From Eulemur rufifrons (Eukaryota > Chordata > Mammalia > Primates > Lemuridae), in NCBI RefSeq assembly GCF_041146395.1, contig NC_090983.1, positions 62,627,501-62,691,500 on the forward strand: a DNA stretch of 64,000 nucleotides, read 5' to 3'. The notes below the pieces were generated by a model. The model searched no databases. It had not been told where the DNA came from and was given only the letters and a program-made list of their open reading frames with translations. Shown piece after piece: positions 38,956 through 51,639 of this stretch (position 1 is its first letter; each line of letters begins with the position of its first letter). Made by a program: the position numbers and the translations under genes.

Positions 38956-39940
38956 CATGTCCCAGAGTGGTAGAATTTAAGTGAAAATCATAAGGAAAAC
39001 ATTATTATTTGTTTGACAAGATGTGGGTTTCTGTAAATATAACTTCCTCTCCTGAAATGTACAGAAAATAAAGGAAAAAATGTGAAGTGACAACACAAGA
39101 AGCACGGGTTAAAAAAAGTGAAGTATTAGACTGAGAAGATTAAAGAAAAGAAAAAGAGCTAAATACACAATAGAAAAGATGGATTATAAAAAGGGATTAT
39201 GATATATTGGGCTGAGTAAATTCTGGAAACCCAGAGACTTGTTGTGTATTGAATGAAGTGGTGAATCATTTCTCAGTATAAATATCTAGTTTCATTCAGG
39301 GTCAGGAACTCTACACAAAAAAAGTGAGCAGCTTTCTCTGGGAAGACCTAATTCTTCACAAATTTATTTTCTGTAGAAGATATAGAACCAGCCACAAATA
39401 GATGACTTATGTCCCCTGGAATGAAGCAAATACAGAACAAAGTGTTATTTCGATAGGTCTAACTATCAAATTGATAAATACTGCACAATTGAGCCAATTA
39501 ATTGCTACATAATAAACACAAATATCAGATAAAAGACATAATTTTACTTTTTTTCTTATTGATGACTTCTATAAAAATTCTACAATCTAAAAAATAGAAA
39601 TGATACAGAATGAAAGAGAAAATTGTATTTTTCCTACCAACTATAGGGGGCCACATCTAAAGGAGCTCATAGCAATAGAAAAAATATGTGTTCTCTTTTC
39701 TTCTGTTCTACTATTTGGTTCTAGGAAATATTTATAAAGGATGGAAGGCAAATTATGTATTCTTGTTTACATTTATTAATAGCTAAGTTAATTATCTTCA
39801 AGTATAAGAGGTTTTCACTTTTACTGTTTTAAATATGTTTTAAGTTTCATTTTAAATTATTGCAAAGTATATTTGAATTTCACATTTCTTCTGTTGTATA
39901 GCATAAATCTAGTATCACACTCTGGTTCACACATGCATAC

Positions 39941-39954
39941 ACACACACACACAT
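39941..39954. repeat. (CA)7 microsatellite
   Basis: Short CA run, followed 15 bases later by a T/C-rich tract (39968-40003). Confidence 0.93.
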
Positions 39955-40469
39955 TTTAACTCTAAATATTTCTTTCTTTTTTCTTTTTTTTCCTTTTTTT
40001 CTTTACAAAACATCAGAGAGACTCTGAACATTTCTTGAGGGGGTTAGGAGAATCTAAATTAAGCCAAAATCTTGATATAACAATAGATATCCAAACAGAA
40101 AATGAATGCATTCTGTTTTTATCTTGTTTTAAAACCAAAGTCAGTTTGAGCCACTATGAAAGTTGACTTTAAACTTGTATCTCCAAATACATTTTAACTA
40201 ATAACATTTTCAATCTTCCTATCAATTTCAAATACTTTTATTTAAATTTAGTAATTTAATAAGTTACTAAACAATTTATGTTTAGTAATAAATAATTTAC
40301 TGGTGCTATCACTGTCAAAAGTCAATGAAATATTTATCAAATTTAGGCATTTCCTATTAGGAAATAGGCCTGAGTTAAGTTTTCTTTAGTCTCAGAAATA
40401 GAATGAATTTTACCCAGTTAATAAATGATTATACTGCATATCAAAACTACACATCAGATACATTTTTTC

Positions 40470-42200
40470 CCCAAATTCTTCAGCCTTTTCTCTTAGCAAG
40501 AATTGCAGACCTTCACCAGGCTTCTCATGACTCTGCCCTCAAATCCATTCCTTTGTTCCCCCACAGACAACCTCACCTCCTAAGCCTCAGAGCAGGGAGG
40601 GAGGGCCTTGGGCAGGAGAAAGTCTTTAATCAGCCTACCCTGGACAAACACATCTCACCGGCTGGTGGAGCTCAAATCCTAACTGAAGCTCACATCTCCC
40701 CTTGCGGCCCCTGCCCTCCTCCGTTCCTTCAGAGTCTGTCTTCACCAATGGCCCCTCTCTCACCAAGGCTTTCTACTGGCTCCCTTCTCTGTCGCTCATA
40801 CTGATGCTGCTGAGAAAAAACAGCCTACACTGCAGTAGACACATTTTGTTTATAGCACCTCATATTTCTTAAAGTTTTCATTAGTAGAATCTGTTGCCAA
40901 CGTTTGAAAAATGGAAGATGACACATAAAAATTAAGATATCTGGCTTATTTTTTAAAAATATGAGTATCCAGTTACACATCTCACATGGTCCCGATGAGC
41001 TGGAACAGAATCCTGGCCACCCCCTTAGATAGGATATGCACGTTCCAGTTTGCTGTGTTCCTTGCCTCTCTTTTTTGTGTACACCTGGCTTTCTTCATGG
41101 TTCTTGTCTCTTCCTATAGGCATCTGGATTTTCCACACACTCACTTGTTTCCACTACTTCCTTCATTCCTTAGCCCATTAAAATGAACTGTCTACGACGT
41201 GCTCTCTACAACGCTATGTTGAATGTACCTTGTTAAGTCAGATCCCTTCTCTCCCTTCTCATGTATTTCAATCTCTGTAACAGCTATTTCAGTACCATTT
41301 GCTTGTTCCTCTTACTCTTAAACACTATTTGTTTCTCCCCGGGAGCTGCTGTTAGTATTCCTCTCTTCTTAGTCATCCTCTCTAAATGTTCTGATAAAGC
41401 CAACTCATCCATTATCTGCAGAGTAGAGACCCTCTCACAGATCAGTATCTCCATTCCATACCTTTCTTCAGACTTTTCCCATTACTTACAACCTCATAAA
41501 TCCAACTATCCACTAAACATCTCCTTTAGGAGATTTTAGTATTTCTGAAAGATTAAGCATTTCAAGCTAGCAGTTGTCTTCCCATCTCCAACTACTGTCC
41601 ATCCTATCCCATGAAAAACTCTTCCTTTTATTTGTCATGAATGGAGTCATCATCCAAGCCACCCAAGCCAGAAACCTGGGCATCATGCTAAACTTCTCCT
41701 GTTCTCTCATCTTCTCTTCTCCCAACCAAAGGGTTGTCAAAGTCTATCAATCACCTCTTAAATATTTTTGCCACCTAGGCCACTGTATTGCCCTACTCAG
41801 AGCCTCAGTGCATCTTTCTTGGACTGATGTAATAATCTCATAATTGATACTCCTGCTTTCAACTTGTTTTCCTCAGGATTGCATGCCATACTACTGTACA
41901 TCAAATCCTAATACTCCACTGTATATCCTTTACAATGGTTCTCTATTGCCTAAATATATAAAACTCCAATGCCCGTACATGCATAACACAAAAGACCTAC
42001 CATGGTATGTCTGCTGATACTTCTTCAGCCATATCTCCAATCATATCCCACATTTCAGCAGGGCTTCCTTGAAACCACCATTTATTTTATGTCACCTTAT
42101 TTGTATAACATGGTGTCCCCTCTGCTAAAATGCTTTAATTCCTCTAGCATACCCATTCCAAAGGACTCTTCACCTGTGGAACATTCTTAACTCACCCAGG
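40470..42200 (+). mobile_element. L2 LINE, long decayed copy
   Basis: Pyrimidine-rich text with L2 wording in order: TGGCTCCCTTCTCTGTC near 40.78 kb, CCCAAGCCAGAAACCTGGGC near 41.67 kb, TCTATCAATCACCTCTTAAA near 41.75 kb. Open frames such as 40403-40804 (133 codons) are chance leftovers of low stop density on a C/T-rich strand and show no conserved RT motif. Confidence 0.6.
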
Positions 42201-42551
42201 CAGATAGATATAAATGACATCATGGTACCTCAGACCTGTCTCTACCACCACATTGGTCACACCTGTTTGACTAGGAAACAAGTAACATACATGAATGAAA
42301 ATGGGCAGAAATAAAAATACAGAGAGAGGTGAGGGCTTTGGAAAACTGGAGAACACCTAACATACTTGAAGTGACCAGTAATTCTTCAGTTTTACTTCAT
42401 AGTAGGGGCATTGTATTTTCTTTCATATATTTCTAATATTTTGCAAATAGTAAGTATCTAATATATATTTGTAGAATACATAAATAAGTTATTTTCCTAT
42501 TGAATAATTATTTTTTTCCTACTGAATGAGCATTACTCAGATCACCTAAGT

Positions 42552-42694
42552 CAGTGATTAAGTGTGAGACCATCAGCTTGCAACATGTTTGAAATGCAAG
42601 TCCTACACCAGAACAACTAATTCAGAAACACATAAATTCAGCAATCCGTTTTAACAAACTTCTGATGGCCACAAAAGTTTGAAGCCCATGGTCT
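42552..42694 (+). mobile_element. MER5A-like hAT transposon fossil
   Basis: Non-autonomous DNA transposon wording: GTTTGAAATGCAAGTCCTAC, AATTCAGAAACACATAAATT, CAGCAATCCGTTTTAACAA and GAAGCCCATGGTC, in MER5A order. Confidence 0.7.
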
Positions 42695-43329
42695 AAATTA
42701 ATTAATGTTTAGATAAAAGTATAAAAATAAACTTTAAGTGAAAAAATGTAAAAAATATAATAAAACAAATTCAAATTTCTATAGTATCTTATTCTCACAG
42801 CAATTTTCAGAAGTGAACTTTTTCATTTAATCTTATAAAGGTACTGTAAAGGAGATTCCATTATCTCTGAAAAGATTACAATTACACTGTCCAAATCAAA
42901 TAGAATTTTCCCTTTAGGATTAGTAATATAAAATTTTGAATCATTTTAAAAGCTTCAACTGAAGCTAAGTCTAAATGCACAAAATATAGTTGATAATATG
43001 GGCAATTATCTAGCTAATTTAAGCAGCTAAAAATGTATTTTTATGCTTTGGGCTCAATACTCTGGATAATTGACACATGAAATTACATTTACCTCAATAG
43101 CTACATTACTCTAGCAAATTTGTATGTATGTTTTAGACCTCAAACTAAGAAACAAAGAAATTTTCTGTGTAGCTTGTTTATTAAAGGGCTTTCACCATGT
43201 TTATACTATTCTCCACGGGAGCTGAAAGTCATTCTTTATTCAGAGATGAAGAGCTGTCATAGCAATATATTTTCCCACTCAGTGAGCATTACTATGGAAA
43301 CAATCTATTATTCAGATGAATTTAATTGA

Positions 43330-43350
43330 AGTTCCAATTTAATTGGAACT
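43330..43350. repeat. Perfect short palindrome, 10-base arms
   Basis: AGTTCCAATT, one T, then AATTGGAACT. It lies in repeat-free intron 3 about 30 bases after an X-box-like ATTACTATGGAAAC (43288-43301). Confidence 0.8.
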
Positions 43351-44325
43351 AATGTTTACTCTTATCATGTGTTTGGAAGTTTCCTCTTTATAAAGATTAA
43401 ATTTGATATAGAAAAAGGAACCGTGATGATGTTGCAAAAAGAAATCTGGGTAAAGGTAAGTCATAGTTGTAATCAAGTTTATGTCATGTTTTCACCCTAG
43501 GATTTGGACAAAGTATGTATTTCTAGGATCAAGAAAATTGCTAGAGGTTGAAAAAAATTATGCATTATCTCTTCATTAACAATGATTGTCAATGAATGCT
43601 CAAATTGGCATATCCAACCCAGAGAGCTCTCGATTTGAAAGATTCTGTAACCTAACAAAATACAAATCAGGGACAGTCTCTATTCATACAGTATTTGGGT
43701 AACTAGTGTCTGTCTCATTTGTGTTTGGAACGCTCCATCAACAGAGTCCCAGTCAATGTGATGACTCTATGATCATCCAGGATCAGTCTAGATTAAGACA
43801 TTAACGCTTCCACGGGACTTTCATTGGAGTCTTCAACTTGACATTTGGAAAAGGAAGAAATCTATCAAAGAGAAACAAAATTCATGCATTGATTAAGTAG
43901 TTACTTTAAGCACAAAGAAACCTAATTAGGTCTATACAATGCTGTGGTATTTGCTTTAAATCCCAATCCCTCCTCAGTGAGGGACTTTAACCCTGAGTGG
44001 CTAAAAGGACTTTGTCCTGTCTTCTGTCTTATCTTCTTTATTCAAAAGCATGTTTTCTGCTTCTTTGCTCTCATGGTGACTGGCCAGGTCATGAGCAGTG
44101 TGGCTCAGATATCATCAACATTTGTGAGCGTGTCCACAGAAGTTCTCTGGTGCAGCATCACCAGTGATTGTTCTCAGGCCTTGCTGCTCCACTGACATTC
44201 CCCTTCCCTCCACCTACTGTCTCACATTACTTCAAGATTACGATTTGGTTCCACACTTACTGCTTTATTGTAAGATCTTGCTTTTTCTCTGGTATTCATT
44301 GCCCTAGGAAATGTCACAGCATTCT

Positions 44326-44639
44326 TGGTCTTTCAAGGCATTACTGATCACATCTACTCCTTTAAGGCGCCCCATGTTTAGCTTCAGGTTTACTAGGTCA
44401 GTGGGTCTCCTGGTGATCTTCTGTTACCACTAAAACCAGGACTGCACTGGCTACACTGGCTGGTCACCCACTCATCAGGGTAGCCACTTGGTTAGTACTG
44501 AGTTCACACTGAACCTTACTTTTTCCTAGTCTAGATGCTAACTACAGCCTTTTTTGACAATATCCTCTGTTGTTCTAGCAGCTTATAGGCAGCATCATAT
44601 ACCTGCTTATATATGTAGGAATAAGCAAGATTCATGTCC
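44326..44639 (+). repeat. Left arm of a long imperfect inverted repeat
   Basis: The reverse complement of 45344-45649 matches this segment at roughly four bases in five, with shared runs TTTAGCTTCAGGTTTACTAG, GCACTGGCTACACTGGC, TAGATGCTAACTACAGCC and TTGTTCTAGCAGCT. Similarity may extend weakly further out (to about 44235). I do not recognise the family; two oppositely inserted copies of one old repeat, or an inverted duplication, both fit. Confidence 0.85.
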
Positions 44640-45343
44640 TTCCACAGTGCCTCTATGAAAATTTTTTCCCTAAAAAGACAAGGGAGATGTGTTAATCATC
44701 TTCCCTATTTTTCCCATCAAACTTGGTCTTTTGCTCTCTCTGATTCAGGAATTAAAGTCATGTTTCTCTGCACATCAGTGGTTATCTGGCTGGAGAAAAT
44801 TCTGACACTGATTTTAAGGCTGACGATTTAAGTATCAGACTTGTAAGTACTCTGACTTTAGAAAGGTACATTGATAATAATTCACACATCTTTATTTTGT
44901 GTAATAATAGCTGATAGTAGACTTAACTGAGATCATAATTTTTTCGTAACAAAAGGTGTCTATTTCTCCCTATCTGTACTGGGCACTGAGCCCAGACACC
45001 TTCCTCTGGACTGGGACAGCCCAGCTGCTGGAAACATCTGCTGCGGATACACAGCTCTGCCCCTCCCTGGATATTGTTGTCACGGGCAAGGAACTTCCTT
45101 ACCCAAGGTTACGGCCTTTCCCATGGGGTGGCTCTAGCCACTGACCGGCTGATACAGAGATCAAAATGCCAGATACCCTGGCTTGAACTTGGCAAAACTG
45201 TAAAGGGCTAGCCCAGCTCCAGAGCTCCCAGGAGGATCGGTTGAAGCTTCAGCTGCATTTGAATAGCAGTTTAACTTCCTCTTCCCAATCTTGCCTTTTT
45301 GTAGTTCTATCTCCTGTAAGTCCTCCCCATTAAACCTTTGAGA

Positions 45344-45649
45344 GCACATGAGTCTTTCCTACTCCTACATATGTAAGGTGTATGACGCTGCCTATGAGCT
45401 GCTAGAACAAGATAGGATATTATCAACAAAGGCTGTAGTTAGCATCTAGCCTGGGAAAAAGGAACATTAAATATGAACTCAGTACTAAGTAGCTATCCTA
45501 ATGAGTGGGTGATAGGCCAGTGTAGCCAGTGCATTCGTGGTATTAGCGCTAACAGAGGATCACCAGGGGGTCCACTGATCTAGTAAACCTGAAGCTAAAT
45601 ATAAAGCCTTTTAAAAGAGTAGATGTTATCAGCAATGTCTTGAAAGACT
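45344..45649 (-). repeat. Right arm of a long imperfect inverted repeat
   Basis: Partner of 44326-44639, in the opposite orientation. The 700 bases between the arms show no matching symmetry, so the pair could fold into a stem with a large loop in the KCNH7 pre-mRNA. Confidence 0.85.
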
Positions 45650-45805
45650 CTAGCTGTATCTCCGGAGAATATTTTGCATTAAACCATTTGCACAGTCTGC
45701 TTTCTGGGGTCCAATCTAAGATATTCGCCCACCTGCCCCTCAATCCTTTGTGAGGACAAATATCTCTACTTCTGGCCTCCAAAATACCTTCCACTCCACT
45801 TCTCT

Positions 45806-45810
<5 letters not shown>

Positions 45811-45841
<31 letters not shown>
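45811..45841. repeat. (CA)15 microsatellite
   Basis: Pure CA run with a further short CA run just downstream, next to the right arm of the inverted repeat. Confidence 0.97.
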
Positions 45842-46278
45842 CCCACACACACATCCTCTCCTTACCTCAATACAGCTTCTAGTTTACATGCTTGAACTTA
45901 AGCTTCTCTCTACTTTTCAGTTCATAATTCAACTAAGCAGAACCAAGCAAGAGTAAAATACTTCCAATTTATATTTAATTGGGTTTTAGTAGTACATTTA
46001 TTAGATAATCAAATTTCTAAGAATTTTTAGAAACGTCAAGAAATTGAACCAAGCAAATGATGAAAATTTGCAGTTGCATTGTAAGGAAATTCAATGATCA
46101 GAAATAAATGGAGAATTTTGCAGAGGTTTTTGCTTTTCTGCAAGGAACATTATTGTTTATAATATTCCTAGAAGATTCTTAAGTCAGAAGAATTGTTTGG
46201 GGTCAAAAATTGGCATAATATTTTTCTTCCAAACTCTGGTAGATGAGAATCAGTCACATAGACGAGAAGGAGAAAAAG

Positions 46279-46279
46279 T

Positions 46280-46310
<31 letters not shown>
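46279..46310. repeat. (GA)n microsatellite
   Basis: GAGAGACAG followed by a pure GA run. A polypurine tract. Confidence 0.97.
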
Positions 46311-46590
46311 TAATAATAGTACAGATTGATGAAGCCTTCTCACATTGGAAAAGTTTAGTAAAACCATTTTCTAAAGCTCCATTACCATTGGAGATAGGTT
46401 AGAAATGTAGCTATGATCATTATAATTTTGTCAGAAATGTGATTAGCACAAATATGTAAGCACAGAAACTAAAGAATTAAGGTAATATCAAGAATTGACT
46501 AATCCCGGGGGATCCTAAGGGAGATCCATGTGGAAGGGCTTTGGTTGTGGGAGGGGGAATTAGTTATTTGACCTCTAAAATCATAAGCAA

Positions 46591-46924
46591 GGCCAGGTGC
46601 GGTGGCTCATGCCTGTAATCCTAGTATTCCGGGAGGCCAAGGTGGGAGGATCACTTGAGGTTAGGAGTTCCAGACCAGCCTGAGCAAGAGCGAGACCCCA
46701 TCTCTCCTAAAAATAGAAAAAAATAGCTGGGCAACTAAAAATGGAAACAAAAAATTAGCTGGGCATGGTAGTGAGCGCCTGTAGTCCCAGCTACCTGGGA
46801 GGCTGAAGCAGGAGGATCGTCTGAGCTCAGGAGTTTGAGGTTACTGTGAGCTAGACTGACACCATGGCACTCTAGCCCAGGCAACAGAGCGAGACTCTGT
46901 CTCAAGAAAAAAATAAAATAAAAT
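46591..46924 (+). mobile_element. Alu SINE
   Basis: Starts GGCCAGGTGCGGTGGCTCAT, contains a short linker GGGCAACTAAAAATGG, and ends in an (AAATA)n tail. Flanking 14-base repeats at 46577-46590 and 46925-46938 match at 12 positions, consistent with an old target duplication. More diverged than the 8.5, 13.9 and 60.1 kb copies. Confidence 0.94.
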
Positions 46925-48559
46925 AAAATCATGATCAAAATTGTGTGTATACATTCATCTACATTTATTTAGAGAAGAGAATCAGGATTTTCATTAGGTT
47001 CTCGTGGATATTTATGACCCAAGAAAACATCATACCTTGGATAAATTAAATCAAGGAAATTAAATCAGCAAAACTGCTGTTTTATTCTTATTTTATACTG
47101 ATTTCCTATTTGACTTTGGCCACATGTTTAACATCTTTACACGTATAGATTGGAGTGATAATCTAGGCTTTTCAAAGAGAAAGATGATGGGAATATCTAT
47201 GTTTTCTTGGTGTAGAACTAAGAAGCTCTTGGTTAAATATGGCACAGGACACATGAGGATGCAATTTCTAAATTTATATTCAGTAGCCTCACAAAAATGA
47301 CATGTCCTGAGAAATACATTACAGTATTAGTGATTTATAATTTCATGTATGTTAGCAAATATATACCTTGTTGGATGAAAATGATGTATTTAAATAAAAT
47401 TATATTCATGTAAGTAGTTTATCAGTTTTTTTAATTCTTTCTGGGAATAAGTAAAAATGTATGAAAAACCTTATTCTGTTTCTCTCATTTCAGATTTATG
47501 AGTATTTTAGTAGATAGGCCAAATAGTATCTATTTTAATTACTCAGTTAAAGCAAATATAATAAAATCTGAAGATTTAACCCAAAAGGATTTTGTCAGTG
47601 TTAAGATCCATAACAGGATTACACTCATCTATGTTTTATACTTCGTGCCTGAAAGTGCTAGCATTGAGAAAAATTCTCAATGTGTATTCTTTCCGGATGA
47701 ACTACAGTTAGACAACTAAATCTGTAATGCAATATAACATGGTCATATTAACCTAGTGATGCAGAAAAGACCATCTGTACCACATTGGATATGACTGAAC
47801 TATAGGAGCAAACTAAATGCCTTGTGTGGTCATTAATTTAAGAAAGCCAGTGAATTGTTTTTAAAGAAGGAGAGTAAAGTAAATGATGAAGAATGAATAA
47901 AAGTTGGCATTGACCTTCAATGCATTGTAATAAGCTTGCACAAGTGATTTGTAAATTGCTTTAAAACTCGATTTCATGTCATTAAAAACTAATCAAATGA
48001 CTTTGATGCAGTTCACTGATTTTTAACTTGGCAATTTGCTTGAACATATAAAAGTCATTAGTAGAAATATGTAAGAATGCTTGCAAAACAGTTATCATGA
48101 TGCATTGTTACTTAGTCTCATTTATCTGGATTGGTTACTTTCATCTTTGTTTTATCAATCCAGAGTTTAATGTTGAATGTACTTGGGTTTGCCTGTGCAT
48201 TGTCATGTCTTATACAAGAGAGATAAATAATATTTCAATTATTAATATATTTAACACTTTTAATTGCTAGACCACAAATGAAAGTTTACAGGAATAAATT
48301 AGTATGCTTAATTCTAAAATTTTCTGTAACAGATATTTTACGTAAACTTCATAACTGAGCTGTATCAGGTATATGTATAGGGCATGATATAAAGTCCACC
48401 ATTTCCATGAGCTATTGAGCTCTACTTAATCATTTTTGGTAAATATGGGCCAATAAAATTCCAGGAGGTTAAGATTCTCTAATTATGATGACCAGAGCAA
48501 TTAAATATTCTAGTTTATCTACAGTCAAAATTGACCACATTATCAGTTTAGTTTAAAAT

Positions 48560-48990
48560 TCAGCTATAATGCTCAGGCCTCCATCAGGGGTAGGGCTCAA
48601 TAGTGAACAAAATAGACAGGGGCCTTACTCATATGAGGCCTACAGTTCAGTGGTGGAAAGAAATGTTAATCATAAAATCAACAAATGTATAATTATTAAT
48701 GGTGGAGAAAGCTATGAAGAGGGTGCTAAACTGGTTAAGAAAGAAGAAAAAGCTTCCCTAAGAAAATAACTCTCGAGCTAAATCCTAAAGGATGAGCTCA
48801 GTATGCAGAGTAAAAAGGGTCAAACAGAAGATAGCCCTGAATCTGAATTCCTGCTCCAGAGGAATTAAAAGTCCATATGTCCTGGATTCCAGAGATCAAG
48901 GAAGAGAGATGATGCTACAGAATAGAGGTAGTTTTTGCTTCATCCCCAAAGAGGAAGTTTCCGGGAGCAGAGGAAGGTGGGGGAAGTGTA
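48560..48990 (-). mobile_element. L2 LINE fragment, antisense
   Basis: GTGAACAAAATAGACAGGGG, AAAGCTATGAAGAGGGTGC and AGCTAAATCCTAAAGGATG follow the reversed L2 3' order. Confidence 0.65.
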
Positions 48991-49029
48991 GAATAAACAA
49001 TAGTCTACATAACCAGATATGAATTTTTA

Positions 49030-50580
49030 TTTATTTATTTTTCTTATTCTTTTTTTATTTAAGCATATTATAGTGGTACAAAAGTTTAGGTTATGTATAT
49101 TTCCCTTGCCCCCCTTCCCCCCCAAGGCAGAGCTTCAAGCGCATGCATCCCCCCTAGACAGTGGACATCGCACTCATTATGTATATATACACCCATCCCT
49201 TCCCCCCCATCTGCCCGACACCTGATTAATGTTATTCCTCTGTGTGCTCTTCGGTGTTGATCAGTGAAAACAGTTTGATAGTGAGTATATGTGGTGCTTA
49301 TTTTTCCATTCTTGGGATACTTCACTTAGTAGAAAGGGTTCCAGTTCTATCCAGGAAAATACAAGAGGTGCTATACCGCCATTGTTTCTTATAGTGAGTA
49401 GTACTTTATGGTATACATATACCACATTTTATTAATCCACTCATGTATTGATGGGCACTTGGGTTGTTTCCACATCTTTGCAATTGTGAATTGTGCTGCT
49501 ATAAACATTTGAGTGCAGATGTCTTTTTTATAGAATGTCTTTTGTTCTTTTGGGTAGATGCCCAGTAATGGGATTGCTGGATCAAATGGTAGGTCTACTT
49601 GTATCTGTTTAAGATATCTCCATATTGCTTTCCACAGAGGTTGCACTAGTTTGCAGTCCCACCAACAGTGTGTGAGTGTTCTTATCTCTTTGCATCCATG
49701 CTGGCATTTATTGTTTTGAGACTTATGTATAAAGGCCATTCTCACTGGAGACAAGTGATATCTCATTGTGGTTTTGATTTGCATTTCCCTGATGATTATA
49801 GATGTTGAGCATTTTTTAATATGGTTGTTGGCCATTGTTCTCTCTTCTTTTGAAAAGTTTCTGTTCATGTGCTTTGCCCACTTTTTGATAGGGTTGTTTG
49901 ATTTTTTCTTGCTGATTTCCTGAGTTCTAAATAGATTCTAGTTATCAGCCCTTTATCAGATGTGTAGCATGCAAAATTTTTTTCCCATTCTGTAGGTTGT
50001 CTGTTTGCTCTCATGACAGTTTATTTGGCTGTGCAGAAGCCTCTTAATTTAATCAGGTCCCATTTATTTATTTTCGTTGTTGTTGTGATTGCCTTTGGGG
50101 TCTTCTTCATAAATTCTTTGCCTACGCCAATGTCTCTAAGAGTTTTTCCCACATTTTCTTCTAGAATTCTAATAGTTTCACACCTTAGGTTTAAGTCTAT
50201 TCTCCATCGTAATTTGATTTTTGTGAGAGGTGAAAGGTGTGGGTCCTGTTTCAGTCTTCCACATGTGGCTATCCAGTTTTCTCAGCACTATTTATTGAAT
50301 AAGGATTCTTTTCCCCAGTGTATGTTTTTGTCTGCTTTGTCAAAGATTAAATGGCTATATGAGGATATGGTTTTATATCTGGATTCTCAGTTCTGTTCCA
50401 CTGGTCTGTGTCCCTGTTCTTATACCAATACCAAGCTTATTTAATAACCACAGCGTTGTAGTATAGTTTGAAGTTTGGTAAATTAATACCTCCCATTTTG
50501 TTCTTATTGCCTAAAATTGCTTTTGCTAAATAGGGTCTTCTCTGGTTCCATATGAAGTGTAAAATTATTTTTTCTATATC
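49030..50580 (-). mobile_element. 5'-truncated L1, antisense: ORF2 C-terminus and 3' UTR
   Basis: Reading the minus strand, ORF2 sequence runs from about 50580 down to about 49400, followed by a 3' UTR with a G-rich tract and an A-rich tail at 49030-49060. The frame at 49389-49868 is open for 159 codons and carries the ORF2 C-terminal cysteine/histidine region ([19 protein letters not shown] and [14 protein letters not shown]). Upstream frames are broken, so it is a dead copy. TATGAATTTTTA occurs at both edges (49018-49029 and 50581-50592), a probable but not certain target duplication because L1 wording resembles it at the 5' edge. Confidence 0.9.
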
Positions 50581-51639
50581 TATGAATTTTTAAAAGATAA
50601 AAATTACTTTTTAAGGATGGACAATAATGGTGCAACTGTAAAAAGTAACTAGTATTCTACTGTAAGAAATCAGGTGAACCAGTATAGTAACTTATACAAA
50701 GGAGTAGTAAAGATGAGAGAAATGAAAACATTAAAAAGATATTCAAGAGGTGAGTGAACACAACTTGGAGATTGATATTGATGGGATGTAGGAGAGGAGT
50801 GTAAGAGAGAGAAAAGTGTCTAGAATGGCCCTCAAATCTCAGTCTTACACAACTGGATGTATTGTGATGGCATTCACTGAAAAAAATGGATTGGGCTTGG
50901 AGGAATAGGTCATGAGATTGGATTTGCTGTGATATTTTGAGGTGTCCTTAAGACTTCCAAATACAGATGTTGATGAATCCAGTAGATATACAGGTTTGAA
51001 ACTCAGAGATAATAGGTCTTGACTGGAGATATAAATTTACAAGTCATTGGAGTAAAGAAAAAATTGAATATATGTATGTAGATGAAACCATCCACTGGAA
51101 GAATGTACTCAAAATAGAGAAAACTTCACGAGTTTTGAGAGTATTTTTTCATGTTTTAGAACCATCTTCAATGTATTGAGGAAAAGTTCATAGTAAATAT
51201 ATTAAAAATAAGGGTACCTATGACATTTAAAGAATATAAGAAGATAGATAACACTGTGGCCCAAAGACAAGCTGACTCACTAAGAATGATGTAGATTTAA
51301 ACTACTACACTGGCAATAGAAAAGACAAACTGCATTTTCTTGTAAACAATACTTAGAGAAGCTTTCAATTACAGAATATTGTTTGGATGCTTTCATCTTT
51401 TCATTTTCTCTGAGGGGAGGCAGTTTTACTTACTTTATTAGGTTTTTTAGTTCATAAAAGAATGCATGCTTGATGTAAAAAACAATAGAGATATATAAAG
51501 AAGAATGCAGTATGCTATACCTCCCTACTTCCAAACCCACCAACTGAGTTCATCAACATTAAAAGTTTGGACTGTGTTCTTCCACATCTCTCTCTGCTGC
51601 CATACAACTTATATGAACAAATATAGGATTTTATTGTTA

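Noticed and set aside
40403..40804. 133-codon open frame on the plus strand
   Set aside because: Lies in and before decayed L2; C/T-rich strand with few stops; no conserved motif.
47498..47719. 73-codon open frame after a good pyrimidine tract and AG (TCTCTCATTTCAG) in intron 3
   Set aside because: Entered in phase 1 from the preceding KCNH7 exon it hits a stop at once (CAT TTA TGA); the frame has no family likeness and no donor of note.
49389..49868. 159-codon minus-strand frame as a cellular gene
   Set aside because: Clear L1 ORF2 C-terminus with 3' UTR and A-tail behind it; a truncated retrotransposon.
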